Numbered from the stretch's first letter, positions 24,947 through 36,361 are shown. The stretch: 64,000 nt of DNA from Turnera subulata (GCA_028386065.3 JAKUCV010001116.1:3063-67062); one strand, 5' to 3'. The notes: generated by a model from the sequence alone, not told the origin. Made by a program: numbers and translations.

Positions 24947-25645
24947 TGATGGAACTTAGAACAGGAAGAACAAAAACTGCTGCAAAATTTGGTTTTGGGC
25001 TGTTGTACAAATTCTGGAAATTTCAGAATTCTTCAAGAACACCAAGAACACCAAAATGTAGAAATGATCAGCTATGATTCTGAACCTAAAACAATTGTTC
25101 CCTTTGTGATTGAACAACTTTGTTTACTCTCAAATTACTCTCAGAAACGAAAAGGAATAGGTGTTTGACAAGTTTCACAATTATCACACTCAAGAACACA
25201 ATAAGAACATAATGAACATTCAAACAATTTCTAGAATTTTAACCTCAAGTTCAAGGTACAATCAACATATACTAAACAATGTAACTCACTCAAAAACACT
25301 TGCAGAACCAACTCACTTGAATATGGAAGAGAACAAAACGATTTCTCTACACATTCTATTACATTTCTGCAGCATATTTAAACATCACTAAAGTGAAGTC
25401 CAATAACATAGGAACTAGTGTAGACCACTTAGCATTCTGAAAACACTGAGCAAGCATGTTACTTAACAAGCTTGCTTACCTAACCTGACAATAAACAAAG
25501 AATAACACGAAAAAACACAAGAGCATAACAAACTAAAAGAAAACAACAACATGCAGACTTTTCCCTCTTCCAATGCTTGCAGACTTTCTCTTCTTCCAAG
25601 CTGTCCAATGGAATCAGAAATATGCAGCTTGATCACATTCTAACA
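24947..25645 (-). mobile_element. 3' LTR of the copia element (699 bp)
   Basis: Begins TGATGGAACTTAGAACAGG and ends CACATTCTAACA on the plus strand. Compared with the right LTR it keeps about 25 bp near 25400-25425 that the other lacks. Confidence 0.93.
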
Positions 25646-25734
25646 CTCCCTCTTGATCAAGTTGCTGCACACATTTAGCTGAGCTCTCAGTAATTGGTAC
25701 TTCATTTTTTGAAGTGCCTTGGTGAATATATCAG

Positions 25735-28713
25735 CTACTTGACTTTCGAAGCTGCAATACTGAACCTGAACTTCGCCTTCATTTCTGCCTCCCTTATAAC
25801 ATGGTACTTGATCTTGATGTGTTTGGTTCTGCCATAATCAATAGGATTTTTAATCATAGCTATTGCTGCTTGATTATCACAGAAGAGTTCAGATGCCTTC
25901 ATATTTTCTTGACCAAGATCCTTGAGTAATTTCCTCAACCAAATAACTTAATTAACAGCAGCTCCTGCAGCCTAATATTCTGCCTCTGCAGTGGAATGAG
26001 CAATAGCACTTTGCTTCTTTGCACACCAAGACACCGAATTTGAGCCAATTAAAAGTACAAAATTTATTGTACTCTTCATATCTTCACAACTTCCAGCCCA
26101 ATCACTATCACAAAATCCTTTAAGTTGAGCATCACTTGAGGTACTATAACCAAGTCCATAATCTGAGGTGCCCCTGATATACCTCAAGACTCTCTTGACT
26201 GCTCCATCATGGATTCTTTTAGGAGCATGTAAGAAACGAGAGAGCAAATTGGTTGTGAACATCAAGTCTGGCCTTATGATAGTAAGATACATTAAGCTTC
26301 CTACAAAGCTCCTGTACTCCCTCTTATTAGTTGCCTCTTCGTCTCCTTTCAATCTCAGTTTTGCACCAACAACTAAAGGAGTCTCTGCTGGATTACAATC
26401 ACTCATCTTGAATCTTTTCAAAATCACCTATGAAGATGTACCCATCTTGTTGATGAACTTCAATTCCTAGAAAATACTTCATTAACCCCAAATTTGACAT
26501 CTCAAAAACTCTTGCCATTTCAAGCTTGAATGCTTCCACCTTCTCCAAATTACTTCCTGTGATTAGAAGATCATCCATGTAAAGTGATACAAATAGGAAA
26601 TCCTCATTACCATTGATCATGGTATAAAGAGTTGGCTCATTAATGCTTCTTGTAAAACCAGAATTCAGCAAGTGATCATTAATCCTGGTATACCAAGCTC
26701 TTGGAGCTTGTTTCAAACCGTAGAGAGCTTTGATTAGTCTGCACACATGATCTTCTTTTCCCGTCTCTATAAACCCTTCAGGTTGCTCCACATACACTTC
26801 TTCCTTAAGGAAACCATTGAGAAAAGCTGACTTGACATCCAAGTGAAAAACTTTCCACTTATATTGAGCAGAAAGAGCCAGCAACAATCTGATGGTATCA
26901 ATTGGTGCTACGGGAGCAAAGGTTTCCCTATAGTCAATCCCAGCCTCCTGCGAGTATCCTTTGACTACTAACCTTTCTTTGTGCTTGTGAATGGAGCCAT
27001 CTGCATTAAGTTTGAGCTTAAAAATCTACTTGACACCAATAACCTTCTTATTGACAGGCCTAGGTGTGAGTTCTCAAGTTTCATTTTTCTTGATCATTTC
27101 CATTTCTTCCTACATTGCTCTTCTCCATTCTTCATTGCTTACTGCTTATTCAAAGTTTTCTGGTTCCAAACACACTTGATTGTATTGTTCATATATTTCA
27201 GCCAAAGACTTGGTTCTCAAGGGTAAAGAATCTGAATCATAGTCCTCCTTATTCAATTCATTTTCTTCCTTTTCTGCAGATACTCTTGGCTCCTCTTTCT
27301 TTTCAACCTTACTTTTCTCCCAGTTCCAAAAAGCATTTTCTTCAAACTTTATGTCTCTACTTGTAACCACTTTTCCAGCATCCACCAAAAACACTCTATA
27401 ACCTCTGGATTGAGAGCTATATCCCAATAACACTACTTTTCTTGCCTTTACTTCAAGCTTCTTCCTTGTCATATCTGGAACATGGACATAACACAATGAT
27501 CCAAAAATTCGCAGATGTTTCACAGTTGGTTTGACTCCACTCCAAGCTTTAATTGGAGTCTTTCCTTCTACAGACATGGTAGGAAGTCTATTCAGCAAAT
27601 ACACAGAGGTATAAGCTGCCTCTGCCCAAAACTTCAATGGCATCTTCTTGTCATTAAGCATACACCTGACCATTTCCACAATAGTTCTATTCTTCCTCTC
27701 CACTATACCATTTTGCTGAGGTGAATATACAACAGAGAGCTGGTGATGAATCCCTTGATTTTCACAGAACTTGTAAAAGTCCAATGAGGTGTATTCCCTT
27801 CCTTGATTTGACCTTAACACCTTGAGCATGCACCCACTTTGTTTTTCTGTTAATGCTTTAAACTTTCTGAACACAGAAAGTACTTCTGACTTATGCCTCA
27901 AGAAGTAAATCCATGTCATACGGGAAAAATCATCAATAAAGAGCAGGAAATACAGATTACCACTCAGGGATGGAGTGCTCATAGGTCCACACAAGTCAGA
28001 ATGAATTAGTTCTAACTTCTCTTTAGCTCTCCAAGTTGCATTTGCTGAAAATGAATTTCTATGCATTTTTCTAGCTTGACATGCTTCACAAACTCCCTCT
28101 AGCTCACTTAACACAGGTAAGTCTCTAATCAATTGATTCACAGAGGCTTGCTTCAAGGATTGCAAATAAAAATGACCACATCTACGATGCCACAAACTAG
28201 TCTCTTCTTGACTACAAACAAGTGCTCTTTCATAAGCAAATTTCCATTTTACTGGGAAAATATTATCCTCCATTTTAACTTTCCATCCAAAATTACACAA
28301 CATTCATCTTTAAATTCAACAGAGTAACCATTCTTCATCATTTGAGAAACACTCAACAAGTTGTGCTTTAGTGTAGGCACAAAGAGAACATTCGAAATAA
28401 GCTTTGTACCTTGTTTGGTTTTGACAGCAACAATGCCTTTGCCTTCAGCTTGAACCACTTCTCCATTGGCCACCTTGACTTGAGTTGCAGCAGACTTATT
28501 AAGCTCCTTGAACTACCTGGAATCACAAGCCATATGGTTTGTACAACCATTGTCAATGAACCAAGTTGCAGTATTTGATTCATGAACAGAAGTGATGGCC
28601 ATGAATATGAATTCGTCATTTTACTGAAAATCAACCATTTTGGCCTGTTGTTGAGGTTGTATTTGTTGCTGAGTAAGAGGTTGATCCTGCTGCACATGAT
28701 TTAAATTTGTTCC
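25735..28713 (-). pseudogene. Copia pol remnant: protease, integrase, RT, RNase H
   Basis: Reading right to left: a protease region with FIDNGCTNHM, where relatives have DSG at the active site; a frameshift near 28270; the GAG-pre-integrase HHCC region (LWHRRCGHF, CEACQARK); the integrase core with HSDLCGP and VERKNRT but LRSNQGREY instead of the usual LRSDxGGEY, so the second catalytic Asp is Asn (27806-27808). Reverse transcriptase follows at 26887-26399 (HLDVKSAFLNG, LYGLKQAPRAWY, catalytic YMDD), then the C-terminal RT/RNase H region 26427-25735 (DSDWAG, STAEAEY, CDNQAAI). At least three stops occur between gag and integrase. It cannot make an active polyprotein. Confidence 0.9.
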
Positions 28714-29613
28714 CTAACCATGCTTCATTCTGCAAAATCTCTCAATGTGCCCAAACTTGTGGCAAAAATTGCATTTTTTGGTCTTCCAACATCTCTGTTC
28801 AGCATGATTTGCCTTTCCGCAATGCTTGCAAGGTGAAAATTTTGTTTGAGATCCTCCCTCCTTTGCAATATATTGTGCATGTGGTTTCTTGTCTTCAAAG
28901 AACTTTGAGCCTTTCTTGTTAGAAGAGAACTTAGCAACTTGCTTCACAAGTAAAGCTTCTTCCGAAAAAAATTCTGCCTTCTTTGTTTGCCTTTGTTCAT
29001 GAGCATACAATGATCCCACAAGCTCATTTACAGAGATAGTAGTGATATCCTTGGATTCTTCAATAGCTGCTACTCTTGCTTTGAATCTATCCGTGTTTGT
29101 GTTAAGAACTTTTTCAACAATCTTGAGTTCTGGAATCCTTTCTCCATATAGCCTCATCTGATTCACAACTTCTTGTACTCTTGAAGAGTAACCTTTGATT
29201 GATTCTTCTTCTTTCATCTTCAACATTTCAAATTCCCTTCTAAGTGTTTGAAGTCTCATCCGTCTTGTTCTTTCTGATCCTTGAAAGCTTTCCTGCAACA
29301 CTCCCCAAGCTTCTTTTGCAGTTGTACAACTCATAATTAGAGGGAATATTGATTTAGAGACAAGTGAATGCATATATGTAATGGCTATATTGGCCTTTTG
29401 AACATTTTCTCTGTAAGTTTTCAATTGAGCCACAATCAAGCTCCTAACATCTTTAGGCTCTTGGAATCCATCTTGAATTTGTTCCCATAGGCCATTTGCC
29501 ATGAAGAAAGCCTTCATCCTTACTGCCCAATAATCATAGTCTTCTCCATTAAAAGGAGGTGGGGCTGGCAATGATGAAGATGGATGTGAGGTTGATGCTG
29601 CATTACTCACCAT
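28714..29613 (-). CDS. Copia gag (UBN2 domain, two zinc knuckles)
   Basis: An open frame of 299 codons starts with the ATG at 29613-29611. The N-terminus (FNGEDYDYWAVRMKAFF) is the DUF4219/UBN2 gag start of Ty1-copia elements. Two CCHC knuckles close the frame: CKHCGKANHAEQRC and CNFCHKFGHIERFC. It packages element RNA into virus-like particles; that is family knowledge. In intact relatives the frame continues into protease; here a TAG after KHG ends it. The gag part itself is open. Confidence 0.88.
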   Translation of the reverse strand: MVSNAASTSHPSSSLPAPPPFNGEDYDYWAVRMKAFFMANGLWEQIQDGFQEPKDVRSLIVAQLKTYRENVQKANIAITYMHSLVSKSIFPLIMSCTTAKEAWGVLQESFQGSERTRRMRLQTLRREFEMLKMKEEESIKGYSSRVQEVVNQMRLYGERIPELKIVEKVLNTNTDRFKARVAAIEESKDITTISVNELVGSLYAHEQRQTKKAEFFSEEALLVKQVAKFSSNKKGSKFFEDKKPHAQYIAKEGGSQTKFSPCKHCGKANHAEQRCWKTKKCNFCHKFGHIERFCRMKHG

Positions 29614-29641
29614 GTTAATAAGCTTGGTCTCGCAAGATCAG

Positions 29642-29660
29642 AGCTGGCTCCGCTACCAAT
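29642..29660 (-). other. Primer-binding site of the copia element
   Basis: Reverse complement reads ATTGGTAGCGGAGCCAGCT, directly inside the 5' LTR. It is a variant of the tRNA-Met primer site TGGTATCAGAGC. The gypsy-like element at 52802-57444 has the same TGGTAGCGGAGC core. Confidence 0.75.
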
Positions 29661-30347
29661 TGATGGAACTTAGAACAGGAAGAACAGAAACTGCTGCAAA
29701 ATTTGGTTTTTGGGCTGCTGTACAAATTCTGGAAATTCCAGAATTCTTCAAAAACACCAAGAACACCAAAATGCAGAAGTGATCAGCTATGATTCTGAAC
29801 CTAAAACAATTGTTCCCTTTGTGATTGAACAACTTTGTTTACTCCCAAATTACACTCAGAAACGAAAAGGAATAGGTGTTTGACAAGTTTCACAATTATC
29901 ACACTCAAGAACACAATAAGAACACAATAAGAACATGATGAACATTCAAACAATTTTCCAGAATTCTAACCTCAAGTTCAAGGTACAATCAACATACACT
30001 AAACAATATAACTCACTCAAAAACACTTGCAGAACTAACTCAATTGAATATGGAAGAGAACAAAACGATTTCTCTACACATTCCATTACATTTCTGCAGC
30101 ATATTTAAACATCACAAAAGTGCAGTCCACTTAGCATTCTGAAAACACTGAGTAAGCATGTTATTTAACAAGCATGCTTACCTAACCTGACAATAAACAG
30201 AGAATAACACGGAAAAACACAAGAGCATAACAAACTAAAAGAAAACAACAACATGCAGACTTTCCCCTCTTCCAATGCTTGCAAACTTTCCCTTCTTCCA
30301 AGCTGTCCAATGGAATCGGAAATATGCAGCTTGATCACATTCTAACA
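29661..30347 (-). mobile_element. 5' LTR of the copia element (687 bp)
   Basis: Near-identical to 24947-25645. Differences include a 12-bp repeat (AATAAGAACACA) near 29915-29935 and a loss of about 25 bp near 30125. Confidence 0.93.
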
Positions 30348-30394
30348 GTATACTACTTAGGCAGGCCAAATTAGTTTCGGTATTGGAAGAAAAG

Positions 30395-30511
30395 AAGCCG
30401 CCTTATGTAGACCTTGTAATAGAATTGATTACAATTGTTAGCAATTCTCGTAGGAATAATCGTAGTCCTACTTTGTATGCTGCTTACGCAGGCCAAATTA
30501 GTTTCGCTATG
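30395..30511 (+). repeat. Second unit of the ~120-bp tandem duplication
   Basis: Matches 24861-24946 plus 30353-30383; see that entry. It is uninterrupted and so shows what unit 1 looked like before the copia insertion. The 240 bp that follow, to 30754, hold no gene. Confidence 0.75.
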
Positions 30512-30754
30512 TATTAATAATACTAATTTAGGCTTTATGAATATTATGTACTCATTTCTCATTCCTTCTTTATGAAATCTGCATTAATATCTACTTGTTT
30601 GAAATATTATTTACTTACTTTTTCAATTGCGCTCTCTGCATGCTTCATGTTTTATCATTCCAAAAGGCTGGAAAATTCTTCAGGAGTGTTCACGTGGACT
30701 CAGAAATCTATCCAAATCCCTAGGAATTCAATCCTTCCACCGTCTCATACGCTG

Positions 30755-31422
30755 GTTTGCTTGTTGGTTCTTTTTTATTTTTATGAACCAAAAGTCCAAC
30801 TTGGGTGAGTTAAACGATTCATTTTTTTCTCACTTGAAAACTGTGTCCAAGCAGGAAAAACTACAAGAGGGTAAATTTTGGAATTCCTACAAGATTTATT
30901 AGGACTTCGAGTCGAGTTGCCTTGTGGTCAAAAAAAAAAAGAAAAAGAAAAAGAAAACAGAGCCAAACCTTGATCATATATACAGTAGGTATAGTAATTA
31001 TGTAGTTGATGCGTAGCCCTAGCAGTCCTAAGATTGGAACGGAAATACCAAATATAATGAAAAGAGATGGATATGGCAAGTTCTGTGTTTGAAGAAGTTG
31101 AAACCAACTTATTCATAAATTTATAGACCCCCCACACGACTGACTAATTAAGCCCCTATATTAGACTTGGATTTTGGGCCTGGCTACTTTTTTGTGGTTG
31201 CTTTGGGAGAACAAGGGTAGCGATTTGGAATTTGAAATTGGGACGGCAACTAGAATTGGAATATTGTCTTCTTGCATGGGCTGGGCCCGATTCTTTCCTT
31301 TCTGTGGAGAAGAAGTTCGCAGCTTCCATGGTTTTCCTGAACCAAACTAACAGACAGACAGATGTGCGAACTTCTATGGTTTTCCTGAACCAAACTAACA
31401 GACAGACAGATGTAGATATTCC
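30755..31422 (+). repeat. Non-coding segment duplicated at 22787-23352 (right copy)
   Basis: Same landmarks as the left copy, in the same orientation. It carries an A-rich run at 30929-30955 and an extra block at about 31075-31130. Confidence 0.85.
31325..31414 (+). repeat. Two tandem ~47-bp units inside the right duplicate
   Basis: The unit ATGGTTTTCCTGAACCAAAC followed by TAACAGACAGACAGATGT occurs twice here and once in the left duplicate, so it arose after the larger duplication. Confidence 0.85.
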
Positions 31423-32027
31423 GGTTTTTTGCTTGTCGTTTGGTTTTTCATGTCTTGTCTGAATTGGATATCGGAAGGACTAGGAGGACTAGATTGATGA
31501 TTAAACAAGATAGAGCAAGGGTGGCTCAATATAGTGTTTGCTAACAGTTCCTTTTATAGAGGAGGAGTGATTCCATTCCATAACCAATAGGAGTAGTTGA
31601 TTCTCTGACCCTTAACCATCATTTATTTTTTTTTTCGACACTAGAAAAATAGCTTCCACATTTTAACATTCGTAGAGAAGGGCTTTACCCAACTTTTGGT
31701 TTGAGGAAAGGGTAAGTTGTACCAGTCGATCCACAACAATAATGTAGAAATTCCTAAAGAAACAAGTGATACTAGTATTTACTTATTTATGTAGAAATCC
31801 CTCCCCAGCCCAACTAGCCCCTTTGTTAACTAACTAATGTAGGATATCAAATCTTTGGGATTTTAAAAGCGCAAATCCCAGTCCTGAAGAGCATCAACAA
31901 CGGAGAGTTAAGCATGACGACCACTGATTTTTTTTGTTTTTTTTTTTTCTCTTGATAAGGACCACTGAATTGTTAGGACGAGGAGGCGAAGGCAAAAAAG
32001 GAAGAAAGAAGATGGTAGGGAGTATAA
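31423..32027. other. Intergenic stretch, no gene seen
   Basis: AT-rich with T-runs at about 31628 and 31928-31949. No recognisable coding content. Confidence 0.6.
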
Positions 32028-32624
32028 ATAAAACAACAGAGAACTATAGCATAGCCCTCTTATGATATCTATGTGTACGCAAATCCAGAAGTGGATGTGT
32101 GGGGAGAGTGGGCTAAAAGGGGACCAAAGCTTAAACACACAAAACAAAGTCAAAAAACGCAAATTAAAGCCTGGCATTATGGTCCTCCTCCCCCCCCCCC
32201 CCCCCCCCCCCCTTCCTTTTTATTTCAGAGGTCTACTGTAGGTGTCGTCAATTTTCACTCCAGTGTTGGCCTGTCCTATTATTGATTTATTTCCCACTTA
32301 CTGGAAGCAAACCTTGCAGATTCCCGACTTATTTCTCCCCTCTTTTGTTATTGTTGTTCTTCTTCTAATTGTTGTTGTGTTTTGTTGTTCCCATATCTTC
32401 CTTTACATGTTCTGTCCATTTTAAGCTATTCCTATCAAACTGGGCACGCCTCGTTGTAAAAATCGAGGGCTTGAATTTATGTTGGGTTTTCCTACGAGGT
32501 GGAAATTTCTTCATACAAAGTCAAAAGACAACAGTTTGCTTTACTCTAGAAAAATGGCACCGCCTTAAAAGGCCCAACACCCTGCAACTACTACTACTGT
32601 ACTCCATTGAAACTACACTAACTT
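32028..32624. repeat. Segmental duplication, left copy, part 1 (downstream of the kinase pseudogene)
   Basis: It aligns with 44231 to about 44785 (shared: AACTATAGCATAG, AACACACAAAACAAAGT, GGAAATTTCTTC, AAAATGGCACCGCCTTAAAA). The copy is interrupted at 32625 by an LTR element and resumes at 38743. AACTT at 32620-32624 is the target-site duplication of that element. Confidence 0.88.
32190..32212 (+). repeat. 23-base poly-C run
   Basis: An uninterrupted C tract of 23 within the left duplicate. The same position in the right duplicate (44395-44407) is a T-run followed by CAGAGGTTTAC, so the C tract expanded after the duplication or is an assembly error. Confidence 0.85.
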
Positions 32625-32834
32625 TGTTATAAATAGAATTGTTATTATATGGATTGATGAAGAAGACGAAGTAGACGAAGAAGGAATACATAAGAGAGGA
32701 GGAAGATAAATTGATGAACTCTGGATTTTTTCATTCAAAAATTCTCTGACAGCACCACAATATATAGGCCAAAAACAACATTGTTATGGTTGTTGGCTCA
32801 CACTGACATTCACAAGCACGTTTTATTTATAACA
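32625..32834 (-). mobile_element. 3' LTR (210 bp)
   Basis: TGTTATAAATAG to TTTATTTATAACA. Differs from the right LTR by a 6-bp block (GGAAGA) and very few substitutions. Confidence 0.93.
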
Positions 32835-35292
32835 CTATCCCTTGAATGTCATTGTGCTGTAGGTAGAATACGCTTTTGTAATAACTGCCTCGTTAAAAAC
32901 CTTACCAAGAAAAATCCAGTGGGATAAAAACTTGGTGAAGGAAAAAAGAGTGCAGTGCGTATTTTACTCCTCCTCATTTTGGTCTCTCTTGATTTCTTGA
33001 TGTCGTTGCCTGCCAATCATCCTTGTCAACTTTTGGTGACGTGTGCTTTGTTCGGTCACTTTTGATACAACATTACTTTAATAGGACAATGTAGGCAGTA
33101 TTATCTACATAATTTGTTGTCGGAGCATCTTTCTTGCCATCTTGCTTTTCTGGTCTCAATGATATAGCAATTTCGTGTGTAAAATTGTAGCAGATATCTG
33201 TCTGTGCTTTTGTGGATCAAATAAAGGACCTGCATCTGCAAAGACCAATTATATTCTCTTCGGGTTTATAGGGTTAATTCAAAACCGCATCTATTATACC
33301 CCGAAGATATGAGCAAAGTCATATCTTACCAATAGGCTTATGGCAAAAACTTCAGGCTTTTTGTTACTAGCAATATAAATTTCATTTAGATAGGGTACTT
33401 CAGGACCAATCTAATTCTTTATGAGATTTTCATCTCAAATCCTTTCTTTGAAACATAGCTTTTGGAGACTTCTTCAGGAGTTCCAATTTAAACACAAAAA
33501 TTCATATAGATATGAATTATCAACATAAGCAATAATAAATTCATGCATACTCAAAATAGTTTAAATTATGTAAAGATCAATTCAGCTTAATATATTCATA
33601 TATTCCCAGGAATTGGTTGCTTCAAGCAACTTAAACCCTTCAGGGATTCTCATGCATATGTAATGACTTATGGATCCTTAAAAATAGGCTGTAATAGCAT
33701 CCACTAGATGCATTTCTAATTTTATTCATATATAATGCCAGACTTATCAAAATTATTGCATCCACCATAAGGAAGTTTATCTCCTCATGATTAAATACCT
33801 GGTCATTTGGGTAAAAACTTTGTGCCACAAATCGTGCTTTTTATCTCATATTCTTTTCCGCACAAATACCCATTTATCGACCAATCAGTTTTACACCATC
33901 TGGTGTACGGACTACAGGCCCGGAAATTTCTAGTCTAACACAGCCTTTAATCATGTTTCTCTATTTTGGCCAATCATACAACGCCTACTTTCATTAGTAG
34001 GTTCATGATCCTCATTTTTAATATTTAGCGCTATAAATTAAAATTGTATTCCGTCGACGGTTATTTCTCGTCAGTTCCATCTTATTCCTGACACTGTAAT
34101 TGAGATCTCATCATGCTCATTTATTTCAGGTACCTGAGTTACTTCTGGAAATTTATCAATTGTGTCAGAAAATCAACCTCTTCTGGAGGACTTTTAATTC
34201 AAACCTCTACTGGAGGTCTTATTTTCTCACTGGGGCCATCTTATCACTTTTGCTCCTTTTTCTCTATCGAGAATTTCTTTTCTTTTAGAACCGAGTATAA
34301 TCTATAGGTTCATTTGCATACTTATATTGTTCTTCAAGAACATCAATTTAAACAGGAGCATTTGCAGCTGGTATATGGTCACACTTAATTTAAATGTGTC
34401 TGGCAATTGCATATCAATTTTCCTGCAAATGAATCATCTTTTTTTGATTATATGAGGATCAACATTCATATGTATAATGCATTTTAACAATCTTGATCCA
34501 GCTGCTTCTTTCTCCCCCCTGATGTTGGGTATACACACATATCGAATTATCAATAAGCAAATCTTGCTATAAATGAATCTCCAATCTTTTAGTCAATAGT
34601 CTTAATAATGTTGTGATTTGATGGAGATTACCCAACATCTATTCCCAACCTTCTTTAAGGACCAGATTAACTATGCTGTGGTGGAGTATAATATACTGTA
34701 CAACCAACGGTCCGAAGATGGGAGATATTTTGTGACCAAGAACTAATGGGGAGATCTTATGATCTTACAATATCTTATTGGCTTGATGCACATTTACTGC
34801 GTATAAAATACCATAAGCATATTTCATCAATGGTCCTGCAATCAATTGTCAATATGGCCCAGATCACTTTGGGTTTATTTCCAATGATATACATTCTCTA
34901 TTGAAGAAACATACCAGCATTATCTAGACATATAGTCTAATAACATGAGTAGGGAAATGCACCTGCAAGTGGCTTAATCATTAGAACAATTGCGCACAAT
35001 GCCAACTTGCATTACATAATAGACCATCTAGTCGATGCATCGTAAAAATTACCTAGATGGTTAACACTGCGGATTTATCAGTCCGCGTTTATGTCCCTGA
35101 ATTATTCCCAAATTTGCTGGTCTAGGCCAATCTCATCTTAGGATGGTCGTATTATCAATTTCGCAGCAAACAAACACATGAAAATTCATTGATTGTAAAA
35201 CTTCTGGTTTTTCAATGAATGACCAAATAAATTTCGTGCATCATTATTGACCCGGGATGGCCCAACCGGTCATGCCAAATAAATCAAATAAA

Positions 35293-35412
35293 CCAACTTT
35301 AAGTTGGTACCAGCTTCAGGCTGGTATATATGTGCCAGCTTCAGGCTGTTATTTTTACTAGCTTTTGATGGGTACCAACTTCAGGCTGTTGTGTACCAAT
35401 TTTAAGCTTATA
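35293..35412. repeat. Tandem repeats with CAGCTTCAGGCTG-type units
   Basis: Four diverged units of about 30-40 bp (ACCAGCTTCAGGCTGGTA, GCCAGCTTCAGGCTGTTA, ACCAACTTCAGGCTGTTG, ACCAATTTTAAGC). Several are imperfect hairpins. Confidence 0.7.
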
Positions 35413-35589
35413 TCTGCCACTCATGTCGAAAAAAATCAGAATTATTGAGCAATAATTAATGTAGTGGCAGACATTTCCAAAAGCAAATCCTCGAGGATTG
35501 TAAAGCTTTGGAATTTTCTGAATAATAATATAATCCACCGAAAAATCTTTTAGATCTTTTCGGGAACACCTGGCTATCTATGCTCAGGC

Positions 35590-35597
35590 TATAAGAA
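35590..35597 (+). promoter_or_regulatory. TATA-like box upstream of the antisense ORF
   Basis: TATAAGAA lies 88 bp upstream of the ATG at 35678, on the plus strand. The second copy of the ORF has a better box (TATAAAAG) 115 bp upstream of its ATG. Confidence 0.4.
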
Positions 35598-35677
35598 GGG
35601 GGAAGGATTACATGGGAAGATACAGCAAAACTCATAGATATAGAAAAATCCATCAAAGCAAAAATTCCAAGACAAAA

Positions 35678-36361
35678 ATGCCTTCCCCAGCTACTGTTTT
35701 CTTTGTTGAAGGTGCCTCACTAGGCAGAAGAAATAGATTGGCCTATAGCATGGTGAATGAGCAGCAAGAGGAATTACCGAATGATCTGGCTAGAATTCCT
35801 CGTTTAGTGTTTGTAGATGAGCTATACTCGTCTAGGTTCTTTGTGACTCCAATGGAAGAAACTTTCTTCCTGGAGGACCAAGGCAATCTCAGGGCAAATT
35901 TTTATGGCTCAGCTAACTCTATAATGTTTTTCATATCTGCTAGGATGTAGGAATTTCAGCTAGAGCCTTCATGTCAAATTTTAAACCAAAGCAGTTATTA
36001 TCAGGTTTCCATGATGGCTCGGAGCGTCCCAAGGGTGACTGGGTTACCACCTACATGGCCTAAGGTACGACTTTTATTGTGGAATTGTAGGGGTATAGCA
36101 AGAAGGTCTCAAGACTTTGTGCGTACCTTAAGGGATCTGAAGAATCAGTACAAGCCTAACATGGTACTGATTACTGAGACTTTGTGGCAAGCAGGAGAGA
36201 ATCATGGTGTGATTCCACTTCGCTTTCCTCTAACGTATCGGTTTGAGATACCTGGAGAAAACAACAGGGGTGGTATGTGGTTCTTCTGGAACGACAGTGT
36301 TAGGGTCAACATTAATGGTGAGGCTCAGAGTTTCAGGGTTAATGTTGAACCCAACAGATAG
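35678..36361 (+). pseudogene. Antisense passenger ORF, copy 1: novel N-terminal domain plus truncated endonuclease-like domain
   Basis: A 228-codon frame from ATG 35678 to TAG 36359-36361 is broken only by TAG at 35948-35950; the other copy has CAG there. Residues 1-90 are unfamiliar: VFFVEGASLGRRNRLAYSM, then FVDELYSSRFFVTPMEETFF and FYGSANSIMFFIS. Residues from about 125 look like the start of a LINE-type endonuclease: RLLLWNCRGIARRS, then YKPNMVLITET (with the Asn and Glu positions of that fold), GGMWFFW and FRVNVEP. The later GDFN and SDHH catalytic motifs are absent, so nuclease activity is unlikely. The ORF runs opposite to its host element. It could be a captured gene or the element's own accessory ORF. 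Homologue: 55668-56350. Confidence 0.75.

Larger units (their letters stand above)
24947..30347 (-). mobile_element. Ty1-copia LTR retrotransposon, inactive, minus orientation
   Basis: The element is 5,401 bp, flanked by GTATA at 24942-24946 and 30348-30352. LTRs are 699 bp (left, 3') and 687 bp (right, 5'). The primer-binding site lies next to the right LTR (TTGGTAGCGGAGCCAGCTC, revcomp at 29642-29660) and a polypurine tract AAGAGGGAG (revcomp) next to the left LTR. The order gag, protease, integrase, reverse transcriptase, RNase H on the minus strand identifies Ty1-copia (TNT1-like). Several stops and frameshifts, plus lost catalytic residues, show it is defective. The LTRs remain very similar, so insertion is not ancient. 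Confidence 0.95.
33000..35600 (-). pseudogene. Degenerate copia pol region
   Basis: No long frame survives. The reverse-strand sequence still shows copia patterns, such as the region at 33840-33930 (TTTTACACCATCTGGTGTAC and flanks) that in relatives encodes the stretch between integrase and reverse transcriptase, and the block CTCGTTAAAAACCTTACC near 32887 typical of the 3' end of such elements. Decay is heavy compared with the near-identical LTRs, so the element probably moved using proteins supplied by others. Identification rests on nucleotide patterns and is moderate. Confidence 0.55.
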
